Shown here: piece by piece, positions 1 through 5,599 of the stretch | How positions within the stretch are numbered: position 1 is the stretch's first letter | Layout: each line of letters begins with the position of its first letter | NCBI GenBank assembly: GCA_030603465.1 | Contig: JAUVXT010000178.1 | Span: 1-5,599, forward strand | Length of the DNA: 5,599 bases | Source of the DNA: Deltaproteobacteria bacterium | GTDB lineage: Bacteria; Desulfobacterota; Syntrophia; Syntrophales; UBA2210 | Direction: 5' to 3' | The notes under the pieces: model-generated | Told to the model about the DNA's origin: nothing | Seen by the model: the letters and a program-made list of their open reading frames with translations, nothing else | Databases searched by the model: none | Position numbers and translations under genes: made by a program

Positions 1-19
1 AACTCTGATCATTGTTCAT

Positions 20-73
20 TGAAAGCCTCTCTTTCTGTGAATTCTGAGCGGTTCACTTTTAGAGGGGCTTTCA
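20..73. repeat. Long imperfect inverted repeat near the left edge
   Basis: TGAAAG (20-25) pairs with CTTTCA (68-73) and CCTCT (26-30) with AGAGG (61-65), with GG at 66-67 bulged. Inside, after a small internal loop, GTGAA (37-41) pairs with TTCAC (52-56) around a ten-base loop. This gives about 16 pairs in one long arm. An alternative register pairs TGAAAGCC with GGCTTTCA. I do not recognise a known RNA family. Together with 105-126 it may belong to the flank of a mobile element whose body lies to the left of the window. Confidence 0.4.
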
Positions 74-104
74 TATAATCCCGGAAATGTCAAACTCTGG
101 GAGT

Positions 105-126
105 CCCCCGGCAGAGCCGGGGGTTT
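105..126 (+). terminator. Perfect GC hairpin followed by a short T run
   Basis: CCCCCGGC (105-112) and GCCGGGGG (116-123) pair perfectly around a three-base AGA loop and are followed on the plus strand by TTTA. The T run is only three bases, so termination would be weak. On the minus strand the hairpin is followed by ACTCCC, so it would not be an intrinsic terminator for the ftcD transcript. It could end a plus-strand gene entering from the left or be a structural end of a mobile element. Confidence 0.35.
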
Positions 127-140
127 ACCCTGGATTAATT

Positions 141-264
141 ACAATGAAACTCCACGCTCTTACGGACGTGGTATCTTTTGATTCAAGTTTCACTTGTCCA
201 GCAAGTCTTTCATGACATAAAAGACTGCTGGATATTGCTCTCACCCCCGCCCTCACGGACGGGG
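141..264 (-). repeat. Structured non-coding segment with two look-alike hairpins; possible IS200/IS605-type end or miniature element
   Basis: This stretch after ftcD folds almost completely. Hairpin A (152-171) has stem CCACG/CGTGG and hairpin B (245-264) has stem CCCCG/CGGGG. They lie in the same orientation, 93 bases apart, and agree at 16 of 20 positions. Hairpin A is enclosed by an 11-bp stem: ACAATGAAACT (141-151) pairs with 186-197, with C193 bulged. Between the two lies a 13-bp hairpin (197-232) with one bulged A (204) and a nine-base loop. Read on the minus strand, A and B lengthen to about eight pairs, including a G-U wobble (and one C-A mismatch in A), and close on GTAA and GTGA, both of GNRA type. 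Subterminal hairpins in the same orientation are typical of IS200/IS605 elements, and I recall similar GTCCGTRAGGGC hairpins near tnpB ends. No tnpA or tnpB is present, so a remnant or miniature derivative is an inference. A structured RNA is the alternative. Confidence 0.5.
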
Positions 265-277
265 AACTCCCGCTGAA

Positions 278-1165
278 TTAGATGTTATTCTCCAGTATCA
301 TTTCACGTCGAAATCCCGATAATTTCAGATATTCGGCCGTCGTGTCTGCGAGGGCCGCTTCGGGCATAAGGCCGATCAATTCCGATTCAAGAATCGTGAC
401 ACCATGCAAAGCGGCCTTTTTCTTGATGGCATCGAATACTTTGCGGGGTGAAGTCACCTCATAATCGGTAAGATTCATCGACACCTGAACTTTTTTTCTG
501 CCGGCAAGCCGCACCCCCATAGCCATGACGTGTTCCAGACCGCCACTGGAATAGCGAATCGATCGTGCTATCTCCTTTGCCAGTCCTATATCGTCGGAAT
601 CGAAATTTACATTAAAAGCTATGAGGGGTTTCCTGGCACCCACCGCCGTGGCTCCACCACGCGGATTAAAAAGGGTGGGACCCGCGTCGGGCATCCATGA
701 CGAATCGCCCATTTTTTCCTTTAAACCCTCGTACTGTCCCCGTCTCACCTGTGCCAGACTTTTTCTGTCTTCACGCAACGCGGCTGCCCCATAAAAATAG
801 ACGGGGATATTATTTTCCTCTCCAAAGGCGCGCCCGAAGCTGTGCGCCACATCTACCGCATCCTCCATGGCAGAATCCATGAGAGGGATAAAGGGGACAA
901 CGTCGACGGCGCCGATGCGGGGATGTACTCCTTTATGCATTCTCATGTCTATCAGTTCCAGCGCCTTCCTGCAGGCGGCCATTGCGCCTATTTTAACATC
1001 TTCCGGAGAACCGATAAAGGTGAGGACGCTCCTATTGTGATCCCCATCGAGGCTGTAGTCGAGAATTTTAACGCCACCTGTCCCGGAGGCCGCATGGACT
1101 ATCTCTTCTACTTTTTCCCTGTCTCGTCCCTCACTGAAGTTTGGAACGCATTCGATTATTTTCAT
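278..1165 (-). CDS. ftcD: Glutamate formiminotransferase (formimidoyltransferase), stand-alone form
   Basis: FtcD (EC 2.1.2.5) transfers the formimino group of N-formimino-L-glutamate to tetrahydrofolate, giving 5-formimino-tetrahydrofolate and glutamate, a late step of one histidine-degradation route and an entry point to the folate one-carbon pool. The 295-residue protein covers both formiminotransferase subdomains: the N-terminal one at about 3-178, opening with the typical ECVPNFSEGRD and holding LDGDHNRSV (39-47) and MHKGVHPRIGAVD (76-88), and the C-terminal one at about 180-292. H81 in the GVHPRIG motif probably corresponds to the catalytic His82 of mammalian FTCD. The cyclodeaminase half of the mammalian enzyme (total about 540 residues) is absent, as in bacterial single-domain forms, and no fchA or hut gene is visible here. 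That leaves its physiological role open. The gene is last in the visible cluster and is tightly coupled to the phosphatase gene. The stop is TAA at 278-280. Confidence 0.95.
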   Translation of the reverse strand: MKIIECVPNFSEGRDREKVEEIVHAASGTGGVKILDYSLDGDHNRSVLTFIGSPEDVKIGAMAACRKALELIDMRMHKGVHPRIGAVDVVPFIPLMDSAMEDAVDVAHSFGRAFGEENNIPVYFYGAAALREDRKSLAQVRRGQYEGLKEKMGDSSWMPDAGPTLFNPRGGATAVGARKPLIAFNVNFDSDDIGLAKEIARSIRYSSGGLEHVMAMGVRLAGRKKVQVSMNLTDYEVTSPRKVFDAIKKKAALHGVTILESELIGLMPEAALADTTAEYLKLSGFRREMILENNI

Positions 1166-1180
1166 GTTTCCTTACACCTG
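1166..1180 (-). promoter_or_regulatory. Ribosome binding site of ftcD overlapping the phosphatase stop codon
   Basis: On the minus strand the last phosphatase codons run into TAAGGAAAC directly before the ftcD ATG. The purine core AAGGA (1173-1169) uses two bases of the TAA stop and sits three bases before ATG. AGGTG (1179-1175), inside the phosphatase's last codons, offers a second contact at nine bases. This fixes the ftcD start at 1165 and suggests that ribosomes finishing the phosphatase start ftcD. Confidence 0.7.
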
Positions 1181-1813
1181 ATATATCTCTTGCCGGGGAA
1201 GTTCCACACAAGTGAAAAACCCGCCGTAAACGGCGCCCGTGTCGATCCCGATCTTGTTCGGCTGGATCAGCGGCTTTGTCAGGGGGGTGTGCCCGAAGAC
1301 AACGATCTTCCCGAAGTCATAGGACGAATCTATAAATTCGTCCCTGATCCAGATCAGATCTTCTGGTTTCTGTTCTTCCAGGGGAACACCCGGCCTCAGG
1401 CCTGCATGAACAAAGATGTTCATTTCCGTTTCATAATAGGGGAGGAGTGATTGAAAAAATTCCATATGATTGTCGGGGAGGATAATCGCTTCCCCTTCCG
1501 GGATTTCCCCGTATCCATAGGAGGAAAGGGTGGCACGACCGCCGTTGAGCAGGAATAAATCCTTATCTTCATCGTGACAGATATAATTGAGCAACATCTG
1601 CTCATGGTTTCCCTGAAGGCAGATCACCTTTTTTACCCTCTTTTTTAGATCGAGGACATAGTCCACCACACCCTTCGGATCGGGTCCCCTGTCTATGTAA
1701 TCCCCTATAAAGACGAGTGTATCCCTTTCCTCGTCGAGCTTTATAAGGGAAATCATCTGTTCCAATTTCCCAAGACATCCGTGGATATCGCCGATGGCAA
1801 AAACCTTCTCCAT
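1172..1813 (-). CDS. PPP-family metallophosphatase (bacterial serine/threonine protein phosphatase type)
   Basis: The 213-residue product has the complete set of PPP metallophosphoesterase motifs: GDIHG (8-12), GDYIDRG (37-43), GNHE (68-71), VHAG with H136 and FGHT with H175. By analogy with PPP enzymes, D9, H11, D38, N69, H136 and H175 would hold the two metal ions and H70 would be the general acid. NGGRATLSSYG (90-100), IWIRDEF (154-160) and IDTGAVYGG (190-198) are typical of small bacterial phosphatases of the E. coli PrpA/PphA type, whose length (about 218) it matches. It has no signal peptide or membrane segment and should be cytoplasmic. It probably removes phosphate from Ser/Thr (or Tyr/His) residues, but the substrate is unknown and no kinase is visible nearby. 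ApaH-type diadenosine tetraphosphatase is the main alternative; that family is usually longer (around 270-280). The start is ATG at 1813 with GGTGAT just upstream. The gene ends six bases before ftcD. Confidence 0.92.
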   Translation of the reverse strand: MEKVFAIGDIHGCLGKLEQMISLIKLDEERDTLVFIGDYIDRGPDPKGVVDYVLDLKKRVKKVICLQGNHEQMLLNYICHDEDKDLFLLNGGRATLSSYGYGEIPEGEAIILPDNHMEFFQSLLPYYETEMNIFVHAGLRPGVPLEEQKPEDLIWIRDEFIDSSYDFGKIVVFGHTPLTKPLIQPNKIGIDTGAVYGGFFTCVELPRQEIYQV

Positions 1814-1848
1814 AGCATCACCATATATCAGTGATAAATCTTCGAGAA

Positions 1849-1901
1849 GTTCCCGGCCTGTTCGGGGAACAGGCCCTACAGCATGCAGGGGCCGATGCCC
1901 C
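1849..1901. repeat. Nested GC-rich palindromes between ftsY and the phosphatase gene (REP-like)
   Basis: The ftsY-phosphatase gap contains overlapping inverted repeats. The strongest is GGCCTGTTC (1855-1863) with GAACAGGCC (1867-1875), nine perfect pairs around a three-base loop. A competing pair is GTTCCC (1849-1854) with GGGAAC (1865-1870). Next come GGCCCT (1872-1877) with AGGGGCC (1887-1893), allowing one bulged G, around a loop that contains GCATGC, and then GGGGC (1888-1892) with GCCCC (1897-1901), starting four bases after the ftsY stop codon. There is no T-run after any hairpin on the minus strand, so a classical intrinsic terminator is unlikely. A REP-type intergenic element or an mRNA stabilising or processing hairpin fits better. 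Whether it is repeated elsewhere in the genome cannot be seen from this window. Confidence 0.55.
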
Positions 1902-1904
1902 CAT

Positions 1905-2843
1905 TTACTCGAAGAGGGCCTTTACAAATTCCCCGCTGTCGAAGCGTCGCAGATCATCCAAACCTTCCCCGATGCCTATATACCGGATGGGAAGTTTCAT
2001 CTCTTCGGCAATCCTGACGACTATGCCCCCCTTCGCAGTTCCGTCCAGTTTAGTAAGGACAATCCCCGTGATTCCTATGGCCTCATGAAACATCTTTGCC
2101 TGCGGAATGGCGTTCTGGCCGGTGGTTGCATCGAGGACAAGGAAGGTCTCGTGGGGGGCGCCTGGCAGTTCTCTCCCCATTATGCGTTTGATCTTTTTCA
2201 GTTCCTCCATCAGATTGGTCTTTGTATGGAGCCTGCCCGCGGTATCGATGATCATCACATTGCTTTTCCTCGCCCTGGCCGCATGTATCGCATCATAAGC
2301 GACTGCAGAAGGGTCCGATCCCATCTGATGCTTGATCATTGGAACCTCGACCCTCTCGCTCCATATTTCCAGTTGTTCAATCGCCGCCGCCCGGAATGTA
2401 TCGGCCGCAACGAGCATGACTGAATTCCCCTCCTCCTTAAAGGTGCGTGCCATCTTTCCAATAGTGGTGGTCTTCCCCGTCCCGTTCACCCCCACTACCA
2501 TCAGTGTATACAATTCATCGGGCGGAATGTCTAAGGGGGAATCGCTCTCTTTCAGCGCCGCCATCATCTTTCCCATCAGTATATTCTTTAGAATATCGGG
2601 ACTTTCAAGCTCCTCCCTCCCTGCCTTTTCCTTCATTTTTTCTATCAGATCATAGGTAAACACAGGGCCCAGATCCGCCATTATCATGAGTTCTTCCAGT
2701 TCTTCAAAGCTGTCCCTGGAAATGACCTTTTCCCCAAAGATTATCTCATCGATATTACGGATAAAACCCTTCCTTGTCTTTGAAAGTCCCTCTTTGAGTC
2801 TCCCAAAAACACCGGTACTGTTGTTGTTTTTTTCCATTTTCAT
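1905..2843 (-). CDS. ftsY: Signal recognition particle receptor GTPase FtsY
   Basis: FtsY is the membrane-associated receptor that docks ribosome-SRP (Ffh) complexes at the Sec translocon. Paired GTP hydrolysis by FtsY and Ffh releases the nascent membrane protein. The 312-residue product shows the NG architecture. A short amphipathic, basic N-terminus (GVFGRLKEGLSKTRKGF, 11-27) is typical of the membrane-targeting helix, followed by the helical N domain to about residue 100. The G domain has the P-loop GVNGTGKTTT (118-127), DTFRAAA (148-154), DTAGR (200-204), DATTGQNA (238-245), TKLDGTAKGG (264-273) and the closing GIGEGLDDL (290-298). The long acidic A domain of Escherichia coli FtsY is absent, as in many bacteria. 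P-loop and DTFRAAA are shared with Ffh, but there is no methionine-rich M domain, so this is the receptor. An ATG two codons downstream (MEK) is a possible alternative start. It lies directly downstream of smc, a recurrent bacterial pairing. Confidence 0.98.
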   Translation of the reverse strand: MKMEKNNNSTGVFGRLKEGLSKTRKGFIRNIDEIIFGEKVISRDSFEELEELMIMADLGPVFTYDLIEKMKEKAGREELESPDILKNILMGKMMAALKESDSPLDIPPDELYTLMVVGVNGTGKTTTIGKMARTFKEEGNSVMLVAADTFRAAAIEQLEIWSERVEVPMIKHQMGSDPSAVAYDAIHAARARKSNVMIIDTAGRLHTKTNLMEELKKIKRIMGRELPGAPHETFLVLDATTGQNAIPQAKMFHEAIGITGIVLTKLDGTAKGGIVVRIAEEMKLPIRYIGIGEGLDDLRRFDSGEFVKALFE

Positions 2844-2939
2844 ACTAAAATCGCCCGCGTATATTTTAGGGATTCTATTACATTTTTTGTCAGAAGATGT
2901 AAAGGAGGGAATGGGATCAGCGGAAATCGCGCTCGCTGT
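2844..2939 (-). promoter_or_regulatory. smc-ftsY gap with weak promoter-like boxes and an inverted repeat
   Basis: This 96-base gap holds two weak sigma70-like arrangements on the minus strand. One is CTGACA (2893-2888) and TAAAAT (2868-2863), separated by 19 bases. The other is TTTACA (2903-2898) followed by TGTAAT (2882-2877) after 15 bases. Neither spacing is ideal. The TAAAAT box lies inside a perfect 7-bp inverted repeat, CTAAAAT at 2845-2851 and ATTTTAG at 2863-2869, ending one base before the ftsY ATG. No strong Shine-Dalgarno sequence precedes that ATG; the purine stretch GGGCGA is the best candidate. I infer that ftsY may have its own promoter besides read-through from smc, but this is a weak call. 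Confidence 0.25.
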
Positions 2940-5599
2940 TCAGTTCATGCTTACGGAAACGGTGGTGGAGATTCCGTTCTTTGCCATGGTCACACCTATG
3001 AGATTATCGGCCGTTTCCATGGCCTTCTTGTTGTGGGTAATGGAGATGATCTGGGATTTTTCCGACATGTCCCTTACCAGATTTCTGAAAAGCGCAATAT
3101 TCGTGTCATCCAGCGGGGCATCAACCTCATCGAGGACGAGAAAGGGCGTCGGCCTGTACATAAGAATGGCAAAGATCAACGCCACGGCGGAGAGGGCCTT
3201 TTCCCCTCCCGAAAGCAGGGATAGATTCTGACGCTTCTTTCCGGGAATTTGGATATCAATATCGACGCCCGTCTCCAGCATATCCGCTTCATCGGTAAGC
3301 TTAAGACTACCAGCTCCGCCGGGGAATAACCTGGGAAACACCTTTGTAAAGCAGTCGCTTATCCCTTCATAGGTCTCTTTGAATCTCTGCCTGGTGATTT
3401 TATTTATTTTCGTAATCGTTGTTTGCAGCGTCTCCAGCGAGGTATTCAGATCTTCAACCTGTGCACTCAGGAAATCATAACGTTCCTTCAACTGTTCATA
3501 TTCGCTCAAGGCCAGGAGGTTAACCTCTCCGAAAAGTTCCAGCCTTTTCTTTTCCTTTTCCAGTCTGTCTTTCAGTTCCTCTGCCTCCGATTCGTCGAGA
3601 GGTGTAAATGATGACAGCATCTCATCCAGGTCACTCTGATATTTTTCATAGACACCGCTCTTGATGGCGTCGGACTGAATTTTTGCTTCCCTCATATCCA
3701 TTTCCAGTTTATTCAATTCTTTCGACAGACCTTCGAAGGCCACCTTCGCCTTCCTCGCCTGAGATTCCGTATCCCTCTGTATCACTTCCCTGCCGCTTTG
3801 ACATTCCCTTTTCTCCGCCAGGTCGCGTTCCGCCGCCTCGTGTTCCCCATAGAGAGCTTTAAGTTTCTCCTCTTCCTCGCCTATATTTGACCTGATCTCC
3901 GCCACTCTTATGTCGGAATTATCCGCCTCACCGATGGCGGCTTCAATCTGTCCTTCTATATCGGATATCGATTCGTTGAGGCGTTTCAGGGTACTGTTGC
4001 CTGAATTCACCTTTTCTTCAAGGGAGGTCATCTGTATCTTCTGTTCCGTCAGTTTCTCTTCCTCTGCTTCCATCTCGGATCTGACATCCCTCCATCTTTC
4101 CTGCAAATGGGAAATGCGCTCATTTACCTCCTCTGCCTTGGTATCGAAGGAGGCAAGATCTTCCTTTATACGCCGCATCTTTTCATCCGCGTCGGCTTTT
4201 CCCTGTTCCATCATTTCCCTGCTGTAGGTAAGGACATTAATCCGTTTCTCAATCCACTTAATTTCCCCTTCCAGCCTCTCGACATCCTTTTCCCTGCCCT
4301 TTACGCTCAATTCCGATTCATGCATCTGCGACCGCAGTTCGGCAAGTTCTTCTGTCAAACTCGAAATGACCCCGTATTTATCATCTCTTTCCTTTTTCGC
4401 GTCTTCCAGGGTCAAGAAGATGCGATTTACTTCCCCTTTCAGTTCCGTAATTTCTCTTAAATTGCGGAGAAGAGAGCTGCCGCCCGGTTCGCTGCCGCCG
4501 GTCAAAACCCCGTCGGGATGTATTATGTCCCCCTGCGGTGTAACATAGGTGTCCCTCTTTCCGTTTTTATTCCACAAGCGTATACCTTCATTGAGATTCA
4601 TTACAAGAAAGACATCGCCCAGGAGATATTGAATAACCCCTTCGATATCCTTATTTGTTATACGAACACGATCGATCAATTTTACCTGTCCCTGACGTTC
4701 TTCCTGTGAATAGTTGCTTTTCACCTCCAGGGGCACAAAATTACCCCTCCCCGAAGAGCGTTCTCTCAGGTAATCTATCGCCCTTATCCCCTCTTTCTGA
4801 CTCTTCACGACAACGTATTGAAGCTTTTCACCGAGAACTGCCTCGACGGCGATTTCATACCCCTCGGGAACCTCGATATGATCGGCCACCAGGCCATAGA
4901 CATCCCCTTTTGGCAACACGCTTTCCTTAACCGCCCCCATAATAGACCGCGTACCCTCACTGCACCACTCGAGGCTTTGTTGAAGTTCCTTCAGGGAAAT
5001 GAGTCGTGACGATTTTCTTCCCATCTCTTCTTTCAGTTCTTCGACCTTTTTCTCGGCAGCCTTGAAACCTTCTTCCGCAATCTCCAGTTCCTCTGATACC
5101 GATTTTTCTCTCTCTTTCATGGAGGCAGTTCCCTCCGCCTCCAGGGCGAGAGCCGACCTCACGGAAGCGACTTTTTCCTTCAACGATTCAAGCCTTCCCG
5201 AATCCTCCTCTATCTCCTTCTTTTCCCTTCCGGCCTTCTCTCGCAGTTCTTCTAAACTCTTTTCGATCGACAGGAGCAGATTTTTTAATCTCGCGTTTTC
5301 CGCAATGAGATCGATATGCCTCGATTTTTCTTCTTCCAGTTCGGCATTGAGTGTCTCCTCTGTGCTTTTCAAGGAATTCACCAACTCCTGATTCTCCAGA
5401 ATGGATTCCTTCACATGAGAAATACGCTCTTCCGCTTCGGTCAGCTCAAGTTTAAGCTCTTCTATCTCTTCTTTTATGTTTTTCCTGCGATTTCTGAGAG
5501 ACACAATCTCCGACCCGCTATTCTCTTTCTTGGCAATCAGGTCGGAAATCGTCTCTTTCGCGAACGTGATACCCTGTTCTTTTACGCTGATATCGTTCT
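2940..5599 (-). CDS. smc: Chromosome segregation SMC ATPase, N-terminal part outside window
   Basis: SMC is the ATPase of the bacterial condensin-like SMC-ScpA-ScpB complex, which compacts and segregates newly replicated chromosomes. The frame is open through the right edge. A GTG at 5504 is internal: 31 more in-frame codons lie upstream with no stop. About 885 residues are visible. Counting from that GTG as residue 1, the order is a charged, Glu/Lys-rich coiled coil to about 184; the hinge at about 185-345 (roughly 4952-4470), with GRGNFVPL, YLLGDVFLV and DGVLTGG segments; the returning coiled coil to about 655; the GEVNLLALSEYE segment (659-670); then the C-terminal ATPase lobe. That lobe has the ABC signature LSGGEKA (764-770), Walker B FLVLDEVDAPLD (788-799) and a switch His in SITHNKKA. 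Hinge-to-signature spacing (about 420 residues) is normal for full-length SMC of roughly 1,150-1,190 residues. The missing part is the Walker A lobe and the start of the first coil. RecN, Rad50 and SbcC lack this hinge. The stop is TGA at 2940-2942. Confidence 0.98.
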   Translation of the reverse strand, partial: NDISVKEQGITFAKETISDLIAKKENSGSEIVSLRNRRKNIKEEIEELKLELTEAEERISHVKESILENQELVNSLKSTEETLNAELEEEKSRHIDLIAENARLKNLLLSIEKSLEELREKAGREKKEIEEDSGRLESLKEKVASVRSALALEAEGTASMKEREKSVSEELEIAEEGFKAAEKKVEELKEEMGRKSSRLISLKELQQSLEWCSEGTRSIMGAVKESVLPKGDVYGLVADHIEVPEGYEIAVEAVLGEKLQYVVVKSQKEGIRAIDYLRERSSGRGNFVPLEVKSNYSQEERQGQVKLIDRVRITNKDIEGVIQYLLGDVFLVMNLNEGIRLWNKNGKRDTYVTPQGDIIHPDGVLTGGSEPGGSSLLRNLREITELKGEVNRIFLTLEDAKKERDDKYGVISSLTEELAELRSQMHESELSVKGREKDVERLEGEIKWIEKRINVLTYSREMMEQGKADADEKMRRIKEDLASFDTKAEEVNERISHLQERWRDVRSEMEAEEEKLTEQKIQMTSLEEKVNSGNSTLKRLNESISDIEGQIEAAIGEADNSDIRVAEIRSNIGEEEEKLKALYGEHEAAERDLAEKRECQSGREVIQRDTESQARKAKVAFEGLSKELNKLEMDMREAKIQSDAIKSGVYEKYQSDLDEMLSSFTPLDESEAEELKDRLEKEKKRLELFGEVNLLALSEYEQLKERYDFLSAQVEDLNTSLETLQTTITKINKITRQRFKETYEGISDCFTKVFPRLFPGGAGSLKLTDEADMLETGVDIDIQIPGKKRQNLSLLSGGEKALSAVALIFAILMYRPTPFLVLDEVDAPLDDTNIALFRNLVRDMSEKSQIISITHNKKAMETADNLIGVTMAKNGISTTVSVSMN

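Noticed and set aside
17..19. Minus-strand ATG at the left edge preceded by a purine-rich GAGAGG
   Set aside because: Only six codons remain before the window ends. The upstream purines are part of the inverted repeat at 20-73, and no promoter with acceptable spacing was found.
245..264. Hairpin B as an intrinsic terminator of the ftcD operon
   Set aside because: On the minus strand it is followed by a G-rich sequence and no T-run, so a Rho-independent terminator is not supported.
141..264. CRISPR array
   Set aside because: There are only two copies of the 20-base unit with one 73-base interval that itself contains hairpins. This is not a repeat-spacer pattern.
842..1450. Plus-strand open frame of about 202 codons across ftcD and the phosphatase gene
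   Set aside because: It lies antisense to two well-supported genes, spans their junction, and its translation shows no recognisable motif. It is a shadow of the minus-strand coding.
1794..2423. Plus-strand open frame of about 209 codons opposite ftsY
   Set aside because: It is antisense to the conserved FtsY G domain, and its composition reflects reverse-complemented codons. It has no ribosome binding site or domain of its own.
2686..3231. Plus-strand open frame of about 181 codons with hydrophobic stretches opposite the smc/ftsY junction
   Set aside because: The Ser/Phe/Leu-rich stretches are the antisense image of Glu/Lys-rich codons, so they are not evidence of a membrane protein.
5502..5504. 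GTG as the start of smc
   Set aside because: The frame stays open upstream to the window edge, and the Walker A lobe is missing. A real SMC must begin roughly 300 codons further upstream.

Overview
The window holds one block of four genes, all on the minus strand and read from right to left: smc (chromosome condensation; its 5' end lies outside the window), ftsY (SRP receptor GTPase), a small PPP-family metallophosphatase, and ftcD (glutamate formiminotransferase). The final 277 bases (1-277) carry no convincing gene but hold an unusual concentration of hairpins. Base composition is moderate and gene spacing is tight, so this looks like an ordinary bacterial chromosome. An smc-ftsY pair occurs in several bacterial phyla. 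Together with a stand-alone FtcD and an FtsY without a long acidic A domain, it would fit an anaerobic Desulfobacterota-like (deltaproteobacterial) or related lineage, but the sequence alone does not settle the taxonomy.

Layout, in the direction of transcription: smc occupies 5599 down to 2940 and is open through the right edge. A 96-base gap follows, with weak promoter-like boxes and a 7-bp inverted repeat next to the ftsY start. ftsY occupies 2843-1905. A 91-base gap follows with a nested, GC-rich set of palindromes (1849-1901) resembling a REP-type element. The phosphatase occupies 1813-1172. After only six bases comes ftcD (1165-278), whose ribosome binding site overlaps the phosphatase stop codon, so these two are probably translationally coupled. 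After the ftcD stop come two look-alike hairpins (245-264 and 152-171), a 13-bp hairpin between them (197-232), an 11-bp stem enclosing one of them (141-151 with 186-197), a perfect 8-bp GC hairpin (105-123) and a long imperfect hairpin (20-73).

The genes do not form one pathway. SMC and FtsY are housekeeping functions (chromosome segregation, co-translational membrane targeting). The phosphatase is probably a signalling enzyme, and FtcD moves the formimino group of formiminoglutamate onto tetrahydrofolate. The coding genes are standard. The most interesting material is the non-coding structured DNA, above all 141-264, which I read as a possible IS200/IS605-type terminal or miniature element, or a structured RNA. 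I see no clear sign of a new multi-gene system.
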